A program made the translations under genes and the position numbers. Source: Rhodothermales bacterium (GTDB taxonomy: Bacteria; Bacteroidota; Rhodothermia; Rhodothermales; VXPQ01). Taken from it: 64,000 nt of DNA. How positions within the stretch are numbered: position 1 is the first letter of the stretch; each line of letters opens with the position of its first letter. Under the pieces are notes generated by a model. That model was given only the letters and a program-made list of their open reading frames with translations, was not told the DNA's origin and searched no databases. This document shows positions 28,434 through 36,272 of the stretch, in pieces. The stretch is taken from the NCBI GenBank assembly GCA_951812345.1, contig OX638295.1, positions 2,668,965-2,732,964 on the forward strand, read 5' to 3'.

Positions 28434-29222
28434 ATGAATATACGTGTTTATATTGACGGGTTCAATCTGTATTATGGCGCACTCAAGAACAGGCCTGAGT
28501 ACAAATGGCTTGATCTTGTAAAGTTATCTCAGAAAACGGCCTGGGAATTTTTTCCTCAAAACGATTGCAATATAGATCTTGTCCGATATTTTACATCATT
28601 GGTAAAGGGTAGGCTCAGGAACAGGCAAAAAAAATATATAAGAGCTTTGAAATTTTTACCCACGAATCAAGACAAAATAGAAATACATTACGGATCATTT
28701 CGCTATAGACCCTTCACGGCAAAGTTAGTAAATATCCCCATTGCAAATAATAACATAGTAAGAGTTGATGATGAAGGCGGATGTTTAGATGAAAATATCC
28801 GACTTGTCACTGGAGACTATGAAGTTAATAGTCGCATTTTACCGGTCAGGCTTAGATTGGAAGATGAAGGTTTCGCCAATGCCCCAAAGGCATTAAGTGT
28901 CAAAGCATCCAAACCTGAAGAAAAACGTACGGATGTAAACATTGCATGTCATCTATTAAATGATGCCTGGAAGGATTTGTTCGATGTGGCAATCATTATA
29001 TCAAATGACTCAGATCTTATGGAACCTATTAAGATGGTTATTGAAGAACGGGGTAAACCAGTATATGTTATGTCTCCCCAGATAGGAAAAAGGGTTGCTG
29101 AGGATCTAACTAAACACGCCACAGGCACAAGGCATATGCACACAAGCATGCTTAGGGGATGTCTGTTACCGGATAATATCCCCGGAACTAATATCCGGCG
29201 CCCCATCGTATGGAATACGTAA
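28434..29222 (+). CDS. NYN-domain ribonuclease-like protein
   Basis: A 262-residue PIN-like NYN (LabA/DUF88) protein. The catalytic-core motifs are NIRVYIDGFNLYYGAL at the N-terminus, KRTDVNIACHLLNDAW, and IIISNDSDLMEPIKMVIEE, with acidic residues at the expected points. NYN proteins are metal-dependent RNases or tRNA/RNA processors, and several act in phage defence. Base composition is clearly AT-richer than its neighbours, a sign of transfer. The ATG at 28434 is 9 residues before the DGFN motif. It is divergent from the nuclease-helicase gene, with a shared 415-bp region and a leader hairpin. Confidence 0.9.
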   Translation: MNIRVYIDGFNLYYGALKNRPEYKWLDLVKLSQKTAWEFFPQNDCNIDLVRYFTSLVKGRLRNRQKKYIRALKFLPTNQDKIEIHYGSFRYRPFTAKLVNIPIANNNIVRVDDEGGCLDENIRLVTGDYEVNSRILPVRLRLEDEGFANAPKALSVKASKPEEKRTDVNIACHLLNDAWKDLFDVAIIISNDSDLMEPIKMVIEERGKPVYVMSPQIGKRVAEDLTKHATGTRHMHTSMLRGCLLPDNIPGTNIRRPIVWNT

Positions 29223-29505
29223 CAAAACAGGATGTTCGCAGTGCTCTAAGTGAAGTAGTTTAGTAATCTTCCGCCGGTTCTTTCATACCCTCTACCGCCG
29301 TTCCGGCAACCTGCAGCGGCGTCTTCAACACCCGGTCGTACACCGGGTCCGGGTACTCCTGCTACCGGCAGCCGTCAAGAGTGTTGCCGCCAGCCCTGGG
29401 AGTACGGCCTCCCCACTGATTGAAGAAGAAGGCGACCCGTTGTTCCCGGCAAAGGCCCGGGAAGGCGTGCCGTTTCCGGTGGCGGACGGCATTACGCTTG
29501 TCGCC
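29223..29505. other. scar region with two short coding remnants
   Basis: On the minus strand 29260-29352 encodes EYPDPVYDRVLKTPLQVAG then TAVEGMKEPAEDY and a stop, like the C-terminus of a lost protein. On the plus strand 29380-29510 encodes PLIEEEGDPLFPAKAREGVP then FPVADGITLVALG without a start. Neither is a gene today; both look like debris from insertions or deletions. Confidence 0.35.
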
Positions 29506-30726
29506 CTAGGGACGCGTCAGGCCAGCTCTTCCACCCGGTGCCCGAGTTCGCGGAACCTGGCCACAATCGTCGCGATATGGTCGTGGCCGCGCGTCTCGAT
29601 CGTGAGTTCGATCCCCACCTTCCCCACGGAGATATCCCCGAAGGCGCGTGTGTTCGATGTGGAGAACGTTCGCACCCTCGATCGCAACGAGGGCCGTCAC
29701 CTCGCTGAGGTAGCCGGGGCGGTCGCGAACGACGACAGCGAGACGCGCGAGCCGGCCGTCGGCCCAGAGTGCACGGTCGATGACCCGCGATACGAGGTTC
29801 ATGTCGATGTTGCCGCCCGAGAGGATGCAGACGGTGACATCGGAGGAGCCGAGTTCGACCTTTCCCTCGAGGACGGCGGCCACGGACACCGCTCCACCGC
29901 CTTCTACGACGAACTTCTCGGATTCGAGGAGGAAGAAGATCGCACGGGTGATCTGTTCCTCGTCGATGAGGACGATGTCGTCCACGAGCGTCGCCAGGTG
30001 AGGGAATGTGAGGTCGCCGATCCGCTTCACGGCGATGCCGTCCGCGAGCGTGTTGGAGTTCTCCAGGCGTACGGGTTTTCCGGCAGCCAGCGACTCCCGG
30101 GCCCCCGGTGAGGCTGCGGCCTCCACGCCGATCACGCGCACATTGGGGCGCTGCGCCTTCACCACCGTCGCGATACCGGAAATCATCCCGCCCCCTCCGA
30201 CAGGGACGATGACCGTCGTGAGGTCGGGCACCTGTTCGAGGATCTCCAGCCCGATCGTCCCCTGGCCAGCCATCACATCAAGGTCGTCGAAGGCGTGGAC
30301 GGGCGTGAGTCCCTCCTCTCGGGCCAGGCGGTCGACGAGCGCCATCCCGTCGGAGAGGGTTTCGCCGGTCTGAATCACGCGGGCGCCATAGCCGCGCGTG
30401 TGGGCGATCTTGATGAGGGGCGCATGGGTGGGCATCACGATCGTACACGCGATCCCCAGCCGGGAGGCGTGATACGCGAGGGCCTGGGCGTGATTCCCGG
30501 CGCTGGCCGCAACGACACCACCCTCGCGGGCGGTCGGGCCGAGACGCTGAAGCTTGTTGAGCGATCCCCGATCCTTGAACGATCCGGTGCGCTGCCGGAA
30601 CTCGGTTTTGAGATAAAACCGGCCGTCGGCGCGTGCCTCAAGGGCGAAGGATTGCGGGCAGGTGGTCCGCGCCACCCCGGACCGGATCCGTTCGTGGGCC
30701 GCGACGATATCTGAGTTCTTGAGCAT
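29506..30726 (-). CDS. threonine ammonia-lyase (PLP), frameshifted in the ACT domain
   Basis: A fold-type II PLP enzyme: Schiff-base Lys in RTGSFKDRGSLNKL, SAGNHAQALAYHAS, and the phosphate loop VPVGGGGMISG. It deaminates threonine/serine to 2-oxo acids. The usual C-terminal ACT domain begins (VVRDRPGYLSEVTALVAIEG), but after HIEHTR the frame turns into Arg-rich nonsense. A one-base shift restores FGDISVGKVGIELTIETRG to VEELA with a stop at 29517-29519. So the gene is either damaged or carries a sequencing error; the catalytic domain is intact. Base composition is higher in GC than the neighbours. The ATG is at 30726; the frame extends to a TTG at 30735. Confidence 0.85.
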   Translation of the reverse strand: MLKNSDIVAAHERIRSGVARTTCPQSFALEARADGRFYLKTEFRQRTGSFKDRGSLNKLQRLGPTAREGGVVAASAGNHAQALAYHASRLGIACTIVMPTHAPLIKIAHTRGYGARVIQTGETLSDGMALVDRLAREEGLTPVHAFDDLDVMAGQGTIGLEILEQVPDLTTVIVPVGGGGMISGIATVVKAQRPNVRVIGVEAAASPGARESLAAGKPVRLENSNTLADGIAVKRIGDLTFPHLATLVDDIVLIDEEQITRAIFFLLESEKFVVEGGGAVSVAAVLEGKVELGSSDVTVCILSGGNIDMNLVSRVIDRALWADGRLARLAVVVRDRPGYLSEVTALVAIEGANVLHIEHTRLRGYLRGEGGDRTHDRDARPRPYRDDCGQVPRTRAPGGRAGLTRP

Positions 30727-30731
30727 GGGAA

Positions 30732-30905
30732 TCAAAGACCCGGCTGACGGTGACGGGGTTCCGTGACAGGCGTTGAGCCCCGAACGCGCCGCCGCAGGTT
30801 CACGCTCTTCCCAACATGGAGGGGATGCCCGTGTGCATCCACAAAGACATAGACTCGGGGAGATCGGAATCCTTCGAGCCGATATTCAATCGCTTGACAG
30901 GAAAC
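30732..30905 (-). pseudogene. GIY-YIG-like nuclease fragment
   Basis: The minus strand encodes RVYVFVDAHGHPLHVGKSVN followed by LRRRVRG, the shape of a GIY-YIG N-terminus (compare YVF-x-D-x-x-G-x-x-LYVGKS-x-NLR). The frame has no start of its own, runs in from the end of the ATPase gene, and stops at 30732. The rest of the domain is missing. It is probably a remnant left between the ammonia-lyase and the ATPase genes. Confidence 0.45.
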
Positions 30906-32143
30906 TACCGATGGCCTCGAATCGACGACCACAGCGTCGAAATCGGTGCGGCAACCATTCGCTCGCCAAACGGGACGGCCTGCTCGTGGTCGTACAAAAC
31001 CAGGCCGAGCGCGAATCGGTCGCCGCAAGCATTCGCAAGGCGGCGCATGCCGGAAAAATCTTTTCTGGAGACCGTTGCCGACGCCTTCACCTCGATGCCG
31101 ACAATCCGCCCGCGCCCGTCTTCGATCACGATATCGACCTCATTGCGCTCCTTGCTGCGGAAGTGGGAGAATGTATACCGGTCCTCGGACCAACTCGCGA
31201 GCTTGAGAAGTTCGCCGAACACGAAGGTCTCCAGTATCGCTCCAAATGGCGTCCGGTCGCGGCGCAGGCGATCCGGCGTGATACCTCTAAGCGCCGCCAG
31301 CAATCCGGCATCGAGGAAATGCAGTTTCGGGGACTTCGTCATGCGCTTGAGAGCGCTGGCGTACCAGGGCGGCAGGGCGTGCACGAGAAACAGGTTTTCC
31401 AGGATTCCTATATATTTGCGCGTGGTAACATGGTTCATAGTGAGCGGTGCGCCGAATCCGGAGTAGTTGACGAGTTGCCCGGAATGCTCGGCGAGAATGC
31501 GCAGTAACTGCGGCATCGCGCTCAGTTGTTCTATCCGGGCAATGTCACGGACATCGCGTTGAATGATCGCCTCGATATAATCCAGGTGCCAATCTTGCCG
31601 TCGTCGCCATCCGGAACGGGTCAGCGCCTCGGGATAGCCGCCCGCGAGAACGATCTCCACAAGGTCATCGCCGACAACCGCGGTTCCGCATGTCGGGGTC
31701 TCCCCCGCAAACACCTGGTCGAAGAAGAGCGGCCGCGCGCCGCGCAACTCTGCCTGGGCCAATGGCAGCAAACGGGTAATTCCCATGCGACCGGCGAGTG
31801 AATCCGCAACGCGCGGAAGCGTCAGCAAGTTGGCAGACCCGGTGAGCAGGAACCGTCCGGGGCGCGGGTCGGCGTCCACGGCAGCCTTGATCGCCAGGAT
31901 GATGTTCGGCGCACGTTGTATCTCGTCGATGATTGCTCTGTCGAGCTCGCGCACGAAGCCGACGGGGTCGGCCATGGCGGCGTCGAGGGTCGTGGCGTCA
32001 TCGAGAGTAACGAAGGGAATGGCCTCGCCCGCGATCTGCCGCGCCAGTGTGGTCTTTCCCGATTGTCGGGGGCCGCAGAGCAGCACCACTCTGGTATCGG
32101 CCAGAGCCTCTCTGATCAGCTGTTTGACGAAGCGAGGATACAT
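30905..32143 (-). CDS. AAA_14 / DUF4143 ATPase
   Basis: A 412-residue protein with Walker A LLCGPRQSGKTTLA, Walker B RAIIDEIQRAP, sensor LLTGSANLL, and a C-terminal DUF4143 region containing a PD-(D/E)xK-like core (FRSKERNEVDIVIEDGRGR, IVGIEVKAS). Such proteins are common in accessory islands; proposed roles include DNA processing and toxin-antitoxin-like functions, but none is proven. The start is preceded by six 22-bp iterated repeats, suggesting tight control. The length is normal for the family. It is followed by a GIY-YIG remnant. Confidence 0.88.
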   Translation of the reverse strand: MYPRFVKQLIREALADTRVVLLCGPRQSGKTTLARQIAGEAIPFVTLDDATTLDAAMADPVGFVRELDRAIIDEIQRAPNIILAIKAAVDADPRPGRFLLTGSANLLTLPRVADSLAGRMGITRLLPLAQAELRGARPLFFDQVFAGETPTCGTAVVGDDLVEIVLAGGYPEALTRSGWRRRQDWHLDYIEAIIQRDVRDIARIEQLSAMPQLLRILAEHSGQLVNYSGFGAPLTMNHVTTRKYIGILENLFLVHALPPWYASALKRMTKSPKLHFLDAGLLAALRGITPDRLRRDRTPFGAILETFVFGELLKLASWSEDRYTFSHFRSKERNEVDIVIEDGRGRIVGIEVKASATVSRKDFSGMRRLANACGDRFALGLVLYDHEQAVPFGERMVAAPISTLWSSIRGHR

Positions 32144-32161
32144 GCGGCAGTTTCGGATGAG

Positions 32162-32290
32162 CGACTATTTGAAAAATGTTCTCCGACTATTTGAAAGATA
32201 TTTGCCGACCAATTGAAAGTCAACATCCGACTGATTGAAAGCCAACCATCGACTGATTGAAAGAAAAAACCGTCTGATTAAGTCTGCCGC
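32162..32290. repeat. six 22-bp iterated repeats upstream of the AAA_14 gene
   Basis: The motif CGACTGATTGAAAG (with variants such as CGACTATTTGAAA) starts at 32162, 32184, 32206, 32228, 32250 and 32271. Spacing is 22 bp four times, then 21. It begins 19 bp before the ATPase start codon and spans about 125 bp. The strict period of about two helical turns suggests cooperative binding of a repressor or of the ATPase complex itself (iteron-like). Confidence 0.85.
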
Positions 32291-32349
32291 TGCGTCAGCC
32301 AGACAGTCTCCCGGGCGAGCCGCACATCCACGCGCATCTCGCCATCGGG
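32278..32349 (-). pseudogene. N-terminal fragment of a RhuM-family gene
   Basis: The minus strand reads MRVDVRLARETVWLTQRQT then stops (TAA at 32278-32280), preceded by PDGE. This matches the N-terminal box of RhuM/virulence-type proteins (VRL-x-x-ETVWL-x-Q-x-QMAELF), broken exactly where the 22-bp repeats begin. The rest of the gene is absent. Nothing else coding is evident in 32350-32684. Confidence 0.45.
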
Positions 32350-32684
32350 GACAGAAAACCGGGTTGGAAATCGGCTGAATGCAAGGTTTCGGGAGAAAGG
32401 GGCCTGTCCGGGACGACAGGAAAGCATATGCCGGAGGCGGTTCTAAAGGAGGGGACGGCGGACCGTCCCGGTTATCCGCCGCACGATCCTTCGGGCCAGG
32501 GCAACGGCTGTTTCGAGCCGAAGATTGTCGAGAACCGCCAGCGCAACAGATGTTTGTGCGCCAACATGGAAGGGTTTCCGGTCCGGCAAAAACCCCGGAA
32601 ATAGTCACCCTTGCAACTTTGATATATAATGTCCTGATTTTTTTAATACCTTGATCCGTATCCCTAACTATCCGGAGCAGCGAT

Positions 32685-33350
32685 ATGGCTTTGCACAAGG
32701 AAGACAAGTTCAACCTGAAGAACAAGTACACGCTTTATATGCAGACGGGCCTGATCGTCACGCTGGGCATTCTCATCGTTGCCTTCCGCGCCGACTGGTC
32801 CAACAAGAGCGATTTCGAGATTGTGCTTCCGGAACAGGAGCAGATCACCATGGAGGAAATCCAGCAAACGGAGCAGATTGAGCAACCTCCGCCGCCGCCC
32901 AAGCCGCCTGTCCCCATAGAGGTGCCGAACGACGAGATTCTGGAGGACGATATCCTTGACCTCGATGCTTCGCTGGATCTCGACGCCCCTGCGGCTGCCC
33001 TGCCTCCGCCCCCTGCACCGGATAAGGAAGAGGAAGAAGAGCCTGAAATTTTCCTGATCGTGGAGCAAATGCCCGAGTTGGTCGAGGGCTATGCCGCTTT
33101 AGTCAGCAGGGTGAAATATCCTGAGATCGCCCGCAAGGCCGGCGTGGAAGGGCGCGTAACCGTGGAGTTCGTCGTCAACGAACAGGGCAACGTACAGGAT
33201 GTGGTGGTAAAGCCGGGCTATGGCATTGGCGCCGGGTGTGACGAGGAAGCCATACGCGTCGTGAGCGAGACAAAGTTTACACCCGGCAAGCAACGCGGCA
33301 AGGCCGTCCCGGTACGGATGTCGCTTCCGATCACTTTCAAGTTGAAATAA
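32685..33350 (+). CDS. tonB: TonB energy transducer
   Basis: A 221-residue inner-membrane protein: a cytosolic start, one membrane helix (LYMQTGLIVTLGILIVAF), a Pro-rich and then strongly acidic periplasmic linker (PPPPPKPPVP; EEEEEPEIF), and a C-terminal TonB domain (YPEIARKAGVEGRVTVEFVV ... GAGCDEEAIRVVSETKFTPG). It couples the ExbBD proton motor to TonB-dependent receptors such as the one at 55892. exbB/exbD are not in the window. A TATATAAT box lies about 60 bp upstream. A degraded ABC gene fragment follows. Confidence 0.92.
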   Translation: MALHKEDKFNLKNKYTLYMQTGLIVTLGILIVAFRADWSNKSDFEIVLPEQEQITMEEIQQTEQIEQPPPPPKPPVPIEVPNDEILEDDILDLDASLDLDAPAAALPPPPAPDKEEEEEPEIFLIVEQMPELVEGYAALVSRVKYPEIARKAGVEGRVTVEFVVNEQGNVQDVVVKPGYGIGAGCDEEAIRVVSETKFTPGKQRGKAVPVRMSLPITFKLK

Positions 33351-33410
33351 ACGGTGGCAGGCGGGCTATAGAGGAGACAGCGCATCCGTTTCCACTCAAG
33401 ATTCGCCGCC

Positions 33411-33680
33411 CCCCCTACTCCCCGCGGAAGGTTGCCGTAGAGACTGCTGTGCTGGCTGCCAGCACGCCCAGCAGAATCAGACCGGACAGGCTGTTCCAGG
33501 CGCCGTCAAGTCATATATCCTGCAACAGATGCACGACATGGATCAGGGGCAGCCAGTTGGCAAACCCCTGGACACCCGGCGGCATAACCATCGCGGTCGC
33601 ACAGGTACTCGGCTTTATCCATGAAGTGGGTAACGATCACCACCGTCTTGTCCTCTGTCCGGATCGTCCGATTTTTGAGG
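33411..33680 (-). pseudogene. internally deleted duplicate of the ABC-2 ATPase/permease genes
   Basis: 33411-33592 matches the last about 60 codons of the permease gene at 38589, and 33592-33680 matches part of the ATPase gene near 39820-39905 (encoding KTVVIVTHFMDKAEYLCDR). The two pieces, in the native order on the minus strand, are joined directly, so about 1.05 kb between them is deleted. It is not functional. The repeat satellite follows immediately. Confidence 0.8.
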
Positions 33681-33690
33681 ATCACGTATG

Positions 33691-33905
33691 TCAATAACTC
33701 CTAAATCGCAACAATATCCGATACATACTTTCTTGTAAAAAGTTGTCAATAACTCCTAAATCGTAGTAAAATCTGATACATATTTCTTGTGAATAGTTGT
33801 CAATAACTCCTAAGTCATAATAAAATATTATATGTAATTTCTTATAAATAGTTGTCAATAACTCCTAAATCGTAATATATCCAATACATACCTTCTTTGG
33901 ACTGG
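33691..33905. repeat. four 54-55 bp AT-rich tandem repeats
   Basis: Units begin with TCAATAACTCCTAAATCG at 33691, 33746, 33800 and 33855 (spacing 55, 54, 55). The first about 18 bp are nearly invariant and the remainder is a diverging AT-rich stretch ending TAAATAGTTG. They sit just upstream of the peptide/lipoprotein cluster. They are too short-spaced and too uniform along the unit for a CRISPR. Confidence 0.85.
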
Positions 33906-33972
33906 ACAATTTGATTTTTCATGCCGGTGCCTTTACTATATGCGTCGAAGTCCTGAGGCAATACGTTCCTCA

Positions 33973-33988
33973 GGGATGTATCACAAAC
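33973..33988 (+). promoter_or_regulatory. shared 16-bp leader motif, copy 1
   Basis: GGGATGTATCACAAAC lies 17 bp before the start of the first Cys-rich peptide gene; the same motif with one change precedes the second peptide gene at 35007. It is probably a common translation or transcription control element. Confidence 0.5.
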
Positions 33989-34005
33989 CCCCAACAGAGG
34001 AAAAC

Positions 34006-34221
34006 ATGAGTAAACGGATTTTCGCCACATTGGTGGTTGCCATTTGTATGATTTTTCCATATACCGCCGATGCAGCAAGGGAACCTGACTGTGCATGGTC
34101 GGGATACGGATGTACCGTTCGCGGTTACAATAGTGGAGATGGTACTGCCAGCTATTCGTGGGAGTGCGAGGATGGTCCCAATCAATGGGTCTATTTTTAT
34201 GAGACCGGCCCAGCTTGTTAA
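34006..34221 (+). CDS. small secreted four-cysteine protein (unit 1)
   Basis: A 71-residue precursor: signal peptide MSKRIFATLVVAICMIFPYT then cleavage near ADA-AREP. The mature part of about 47 residues has four Cys (PDC, GYGC, WEC, terminal GPAC), is rich in Gly, Tyr and Trp, and probably forms two disulfides. A paralogue follows at 35036, and its C-terminal half is repeated inside the anti-sigma-like gene at 36875. A lipoprotein gene follows 34 bp downstream. GAGGAAAA is the ribosome site. I know of no matching family; toxin, signal or adhesin are all possible. Confidence 0.8.
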   Translation: MSKRIFATLVVAICMIFPYTADAAREPDCAWSGYGCTVRGYNSGDGTASYSWECEDGPNQWVYFYETGPAC

Positions 34222-34948
34222 TCCCAACCCAACCCGAAACCAAACGGAAATAGCCATGAAAACAATCAGGAACCTTACCGCCATTCTGGCTCTAATCCTG
34301 TTTGCAGGATGCGGCGCCGCAACGGACTCTATGTCTCCGGCTTCGGTTGGAAGTACAGATGTTTCGTTCAGTTCGGCCATGGTCGTGAAAGCGGAGGACA
34401 GTCAGGGGTACGAACCCCAGGGAGCAGAAATCTCCAACGCCATGAATGAGGCAGGAACAAGAATGCGTGAGCTGACAAAACAGTACCACGCAGGAGACAT
34501 AACTGCCGAAGATCTGAGCAAAGAGGCTGACAAGATCGTGGCGGAGCATACGCAGAACCCGATCGTGCGCACAGTCATACCCCAGTTGGTGTCTCATGCG
34601 GCTTTAAGCGCATTGTTAGAGAGCGAAAACCCTGAGACCATCAAGCCGCAGATAGCGCACCATACGCAAGCGTTGGCCAACACCAACTCGCCGCATGCCG
34701 AGGACATTGCCCGAGCGCTTGAAGTGCTGGACGGCTATTGGACAAGCGAAAAGATCGAGACTGCGGCGAACAAGGCCGTGGACAATGCTGAGTACTACCT
34801 CACACGGCCAGCGCACAAAATGGATCAAGCGTCAAAGGACCAGCCCGATAACGAGGTTCCCCTGGAAGAACTCCAGGACAACAGATCAAGGGCGAAAGCC
34901 GACATCGGCTCCGGCGTAAAACAGCTGGAAGCGATGCTTGATAACTAA
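34101..34948 (+). repeat. duplicated peptide-lipoprotein segment, copy 1
   Basis: This DNA segment (3' half of the peptide gene, spacer and whole lipoprotein gene) is highly similar to 37193-38027, with long identical stretches (for example around 34482-34620 and 37561-37700). This indicates a recent duplication or gene conversion. Confidence 0.85.
34256..34948 (+). CDS. helical lipoprotein (unit 1)
   Basis: A 230-residue exported lipoprotein with lipobox in ALILFAGCG (Cys19 or so) and a mature region that is largely alpha-helical (AMNEAGTRMRELTKQYHAGD, DLSKEADKIVAEHTQ, LEVLDGYWTSEKIETAANKA). There are no cysteines in the mature part and no known domain. Unit 3 encodes a close copy, unit 2 a distant homologue. 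Each such gene follows a small Cys-rich protein gene, so a partner role (immunity, receptor or carrier for the peptide) is a reasonable but untested inference. Confidence 0.8.
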   Translation: MKTIRNLTAILALILFAGCGAATDSMSPASVGSTDVSFSSAMVVKAEDSQGYEPQGAEISNAMNEAGTRMRELTKQYHAGDITAEDLSKEADKIVAEHTQNPIVRTVIPQLVSHAALSALLESENPETIKPQIAHHTQALANTNSPHAEDIARALEVLDGYWTSEKIETAANKAVDNAEYYLTRPAHKMDQASKDQPDNEVPLEELQDNRSRAKADIGSGVKQLEAMLDN

Positions 34949-35006
34949 GGGAATTATATACGAAAGTTCCGGAAGGCGGGGCTATAGCACATACTCCTTT
35001 TTCTCG

Positions 35007-35022
35007 GGGATGTATCACTAAC
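35007..35022 (+). promoter_or_regulatory. shared 16-bp leader motif, copy 2
   Basis: GGGATGTATCACTAAC lies 13 bp before the second peptide start and differs from the copy at 33973 at a single position. Nearby sequence is otherwise different, so the motif is conserved beyond simple duplication. Confidence 0.5.
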
Positions 35023-35035
35023 ACGGAGAACGACA

Positions 35036-35245
35036 ATGAAACGGTTTTTCCTCATACTGACTACAGTCCTGTTTATGGGCATTCCTCTTGTCGCTGAAGC
35101 CAAACCGCCGGACTGCTCGTACAGCTACGGAAACGGCTGTGTGGCCTATGGCTGGAACTACGAAAGCAGCGAAAGTTCATTCTTCCGTGTGTACTGTGAC
35201 GGTGAGCAGGTGTGGTCCGGCTATGGGCCTCAAGGAAGTTGTTAA
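35036..35245 (+). CDS. small secreted four-cysteine protein (unit 2)
   Basis: A 69-residue precursor with signal peptide MKRFFLILTTVLFMGIPLVA and mature start near KPPDC. Four Cys are placed as in unit 1 (PDC, NGC, VYC, terminal GSC), and Tyr, Gly and Ser are abundant, but most other positions differ, so this is an old paralogue under selection to keep the cysteine frame. GGAGA precedes the ATG. The cognate lipoprotein gene begins 57 bp later. Confidence 0.8.
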   Translation: MKRFFLILTTVLFMGIPLVAEAKPPDCSYSYGNGCVAYGWNYESSESSFFRVYCDGEQVWSGYGPQGSC

Positions 35246-35302
35246 GAATACCTGTTTTATAAATAGGTATTCGCCTAACACAAAACAAACGAGGTGAACA
35301 AA

Positions 35303-35920
35303 ATGAAACTCCAATTTGCTATCCTTGCAATAGCTGTTCTGGCTTTCGCTACCGGATGTCAGGAGGCAACCACGCAAGAAGCCACGCAGACCTCTTTCAG
35401 GATAAGTGAGCCGATGGTGATCACATACTCGGCTCCCGGGTCTTATGTAGTGCCTGACGGCGATACCAAGGCCGACGCCGAGAGATACTTCGAGGTTGTG
35501 GCTGAACCGCTTTTCGGCATGATTCAGAACTACAAAACTGGCGTTATCTCGTCGGATGAGTTCGATGAGCAGGCACGGGATATTATCGCCTCTGCCAAAA
35601 AAGAAGCGTTCTATCCTTCGGCTGCTCAGGAAGTATCCCATAACGCGCTTCGTTACCTCATGCAGGATGAGAACGCCGATCCGGATGCTATAGCCTGGCA
35701 CACCGACATACTCATTACGTACCGTTCGCCTCATGCAGATGCAATCTCCGAGGCTTTGGAGGCGCTCGAAAGCCACTGGACGGATGAGAAGATCGACAAG
35801 GCTTCTGAAGAAACGGTTGCGAACGCTGAAGCATGGCTGGTATCAACCGATGAACGTGAGCATATGCCTGAAGGGGCCCGCCACGTTATCAGTACGGCTG
35901 TGAAGGAGATGTCCCAATAG
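35303..35920 (+). CDS. helical lipoprotein (unit 2)
   Basis: A 205-residue lipoprotein with signal peptide MKLQFAILAIAVLAFATGC (lipobox ATGC). The mature region aligns by pattern with the unit 1 and unit 3 lipoproteins (SSDEFDEQARDIIASAKKEA; SPHADAISEALEALESHWTD; DEKIDKASEETVANAEAW), so the three form a family. GAGGTG precedes the ATG at 35303, with an in-frame GTG at 35294 as alternative. A strong terminator follows at 35945, closing the first two units as a probable four-gene operon. Confidence 0.8.
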   Translation: MKLQFAILAIAVLAFATGCQEATTQEATQTSFRISEPMVITYSAPGSYVVPDGDTKADAERYFEVVAEPLFGMIQNYKTGVISSDEFDEQARDIIASAKKEAFYPSAAQEVSHNALRYLMQDENADPDAIAWHTDILITYRSPHADAISEALEALESHWTDEKIDKASEETVANAEAWLVSTDEREHMPEGARHVISTAVKEMSQ

Positions 35921-35944
35921 TTCCTGATCCGTCATCGAAAGAAG

Positions 35945-35985
35945 AAGGCCCCGCTGGTTCGTCCTGCGGGGCCTTTGTCTTTGTA
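35945..35985 (+). terminator. rho-independent terminator
   Basis: AAGGCCCCGC pairs perfectly with GCGGGGCCTT around an 11-nt loop and is followed by TGTCTTTGT. It ends the transcript of the first two peptide-lipoprotein units. Confidence 0.88.
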
Positions 35986-36272
35986 GTCCATTCCGCATCT
36001 TCCCGGATATTCTCGTTTCCCCGTTCCGGCACTTTCTTATATAATTTCCCGCTTTGTATTCCCGGATTCAACGCCGAAATAATCTCGGAAAAGCCGCTTC
36101 AACAGGGCCGCGCGCCGAACGATCCGCAGGTGAAGCGGTTCTTTTTCCTGTCGGGAATAGGTACTACGGGCCTCTTGTGGATTATACATGCGAGCTTTCC
36201 GTGGATTGGTTCGGGCTCCGGTGGCACGTATGAGACGTACCTGCTTGATAACAAAACACGTGCATACACAAC

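Noticed and set aside
29440-30111. Plus-strand frames over the ammonia-lyase gene
   Set aside because: Complement of a conserved PLP enzyme; no independent support.
33691-33905. CRISPR array
   Set aside because: Units are 54-55 bp with similarity running through the whole unit, so there are no true spacers. No cas genes are nearby.
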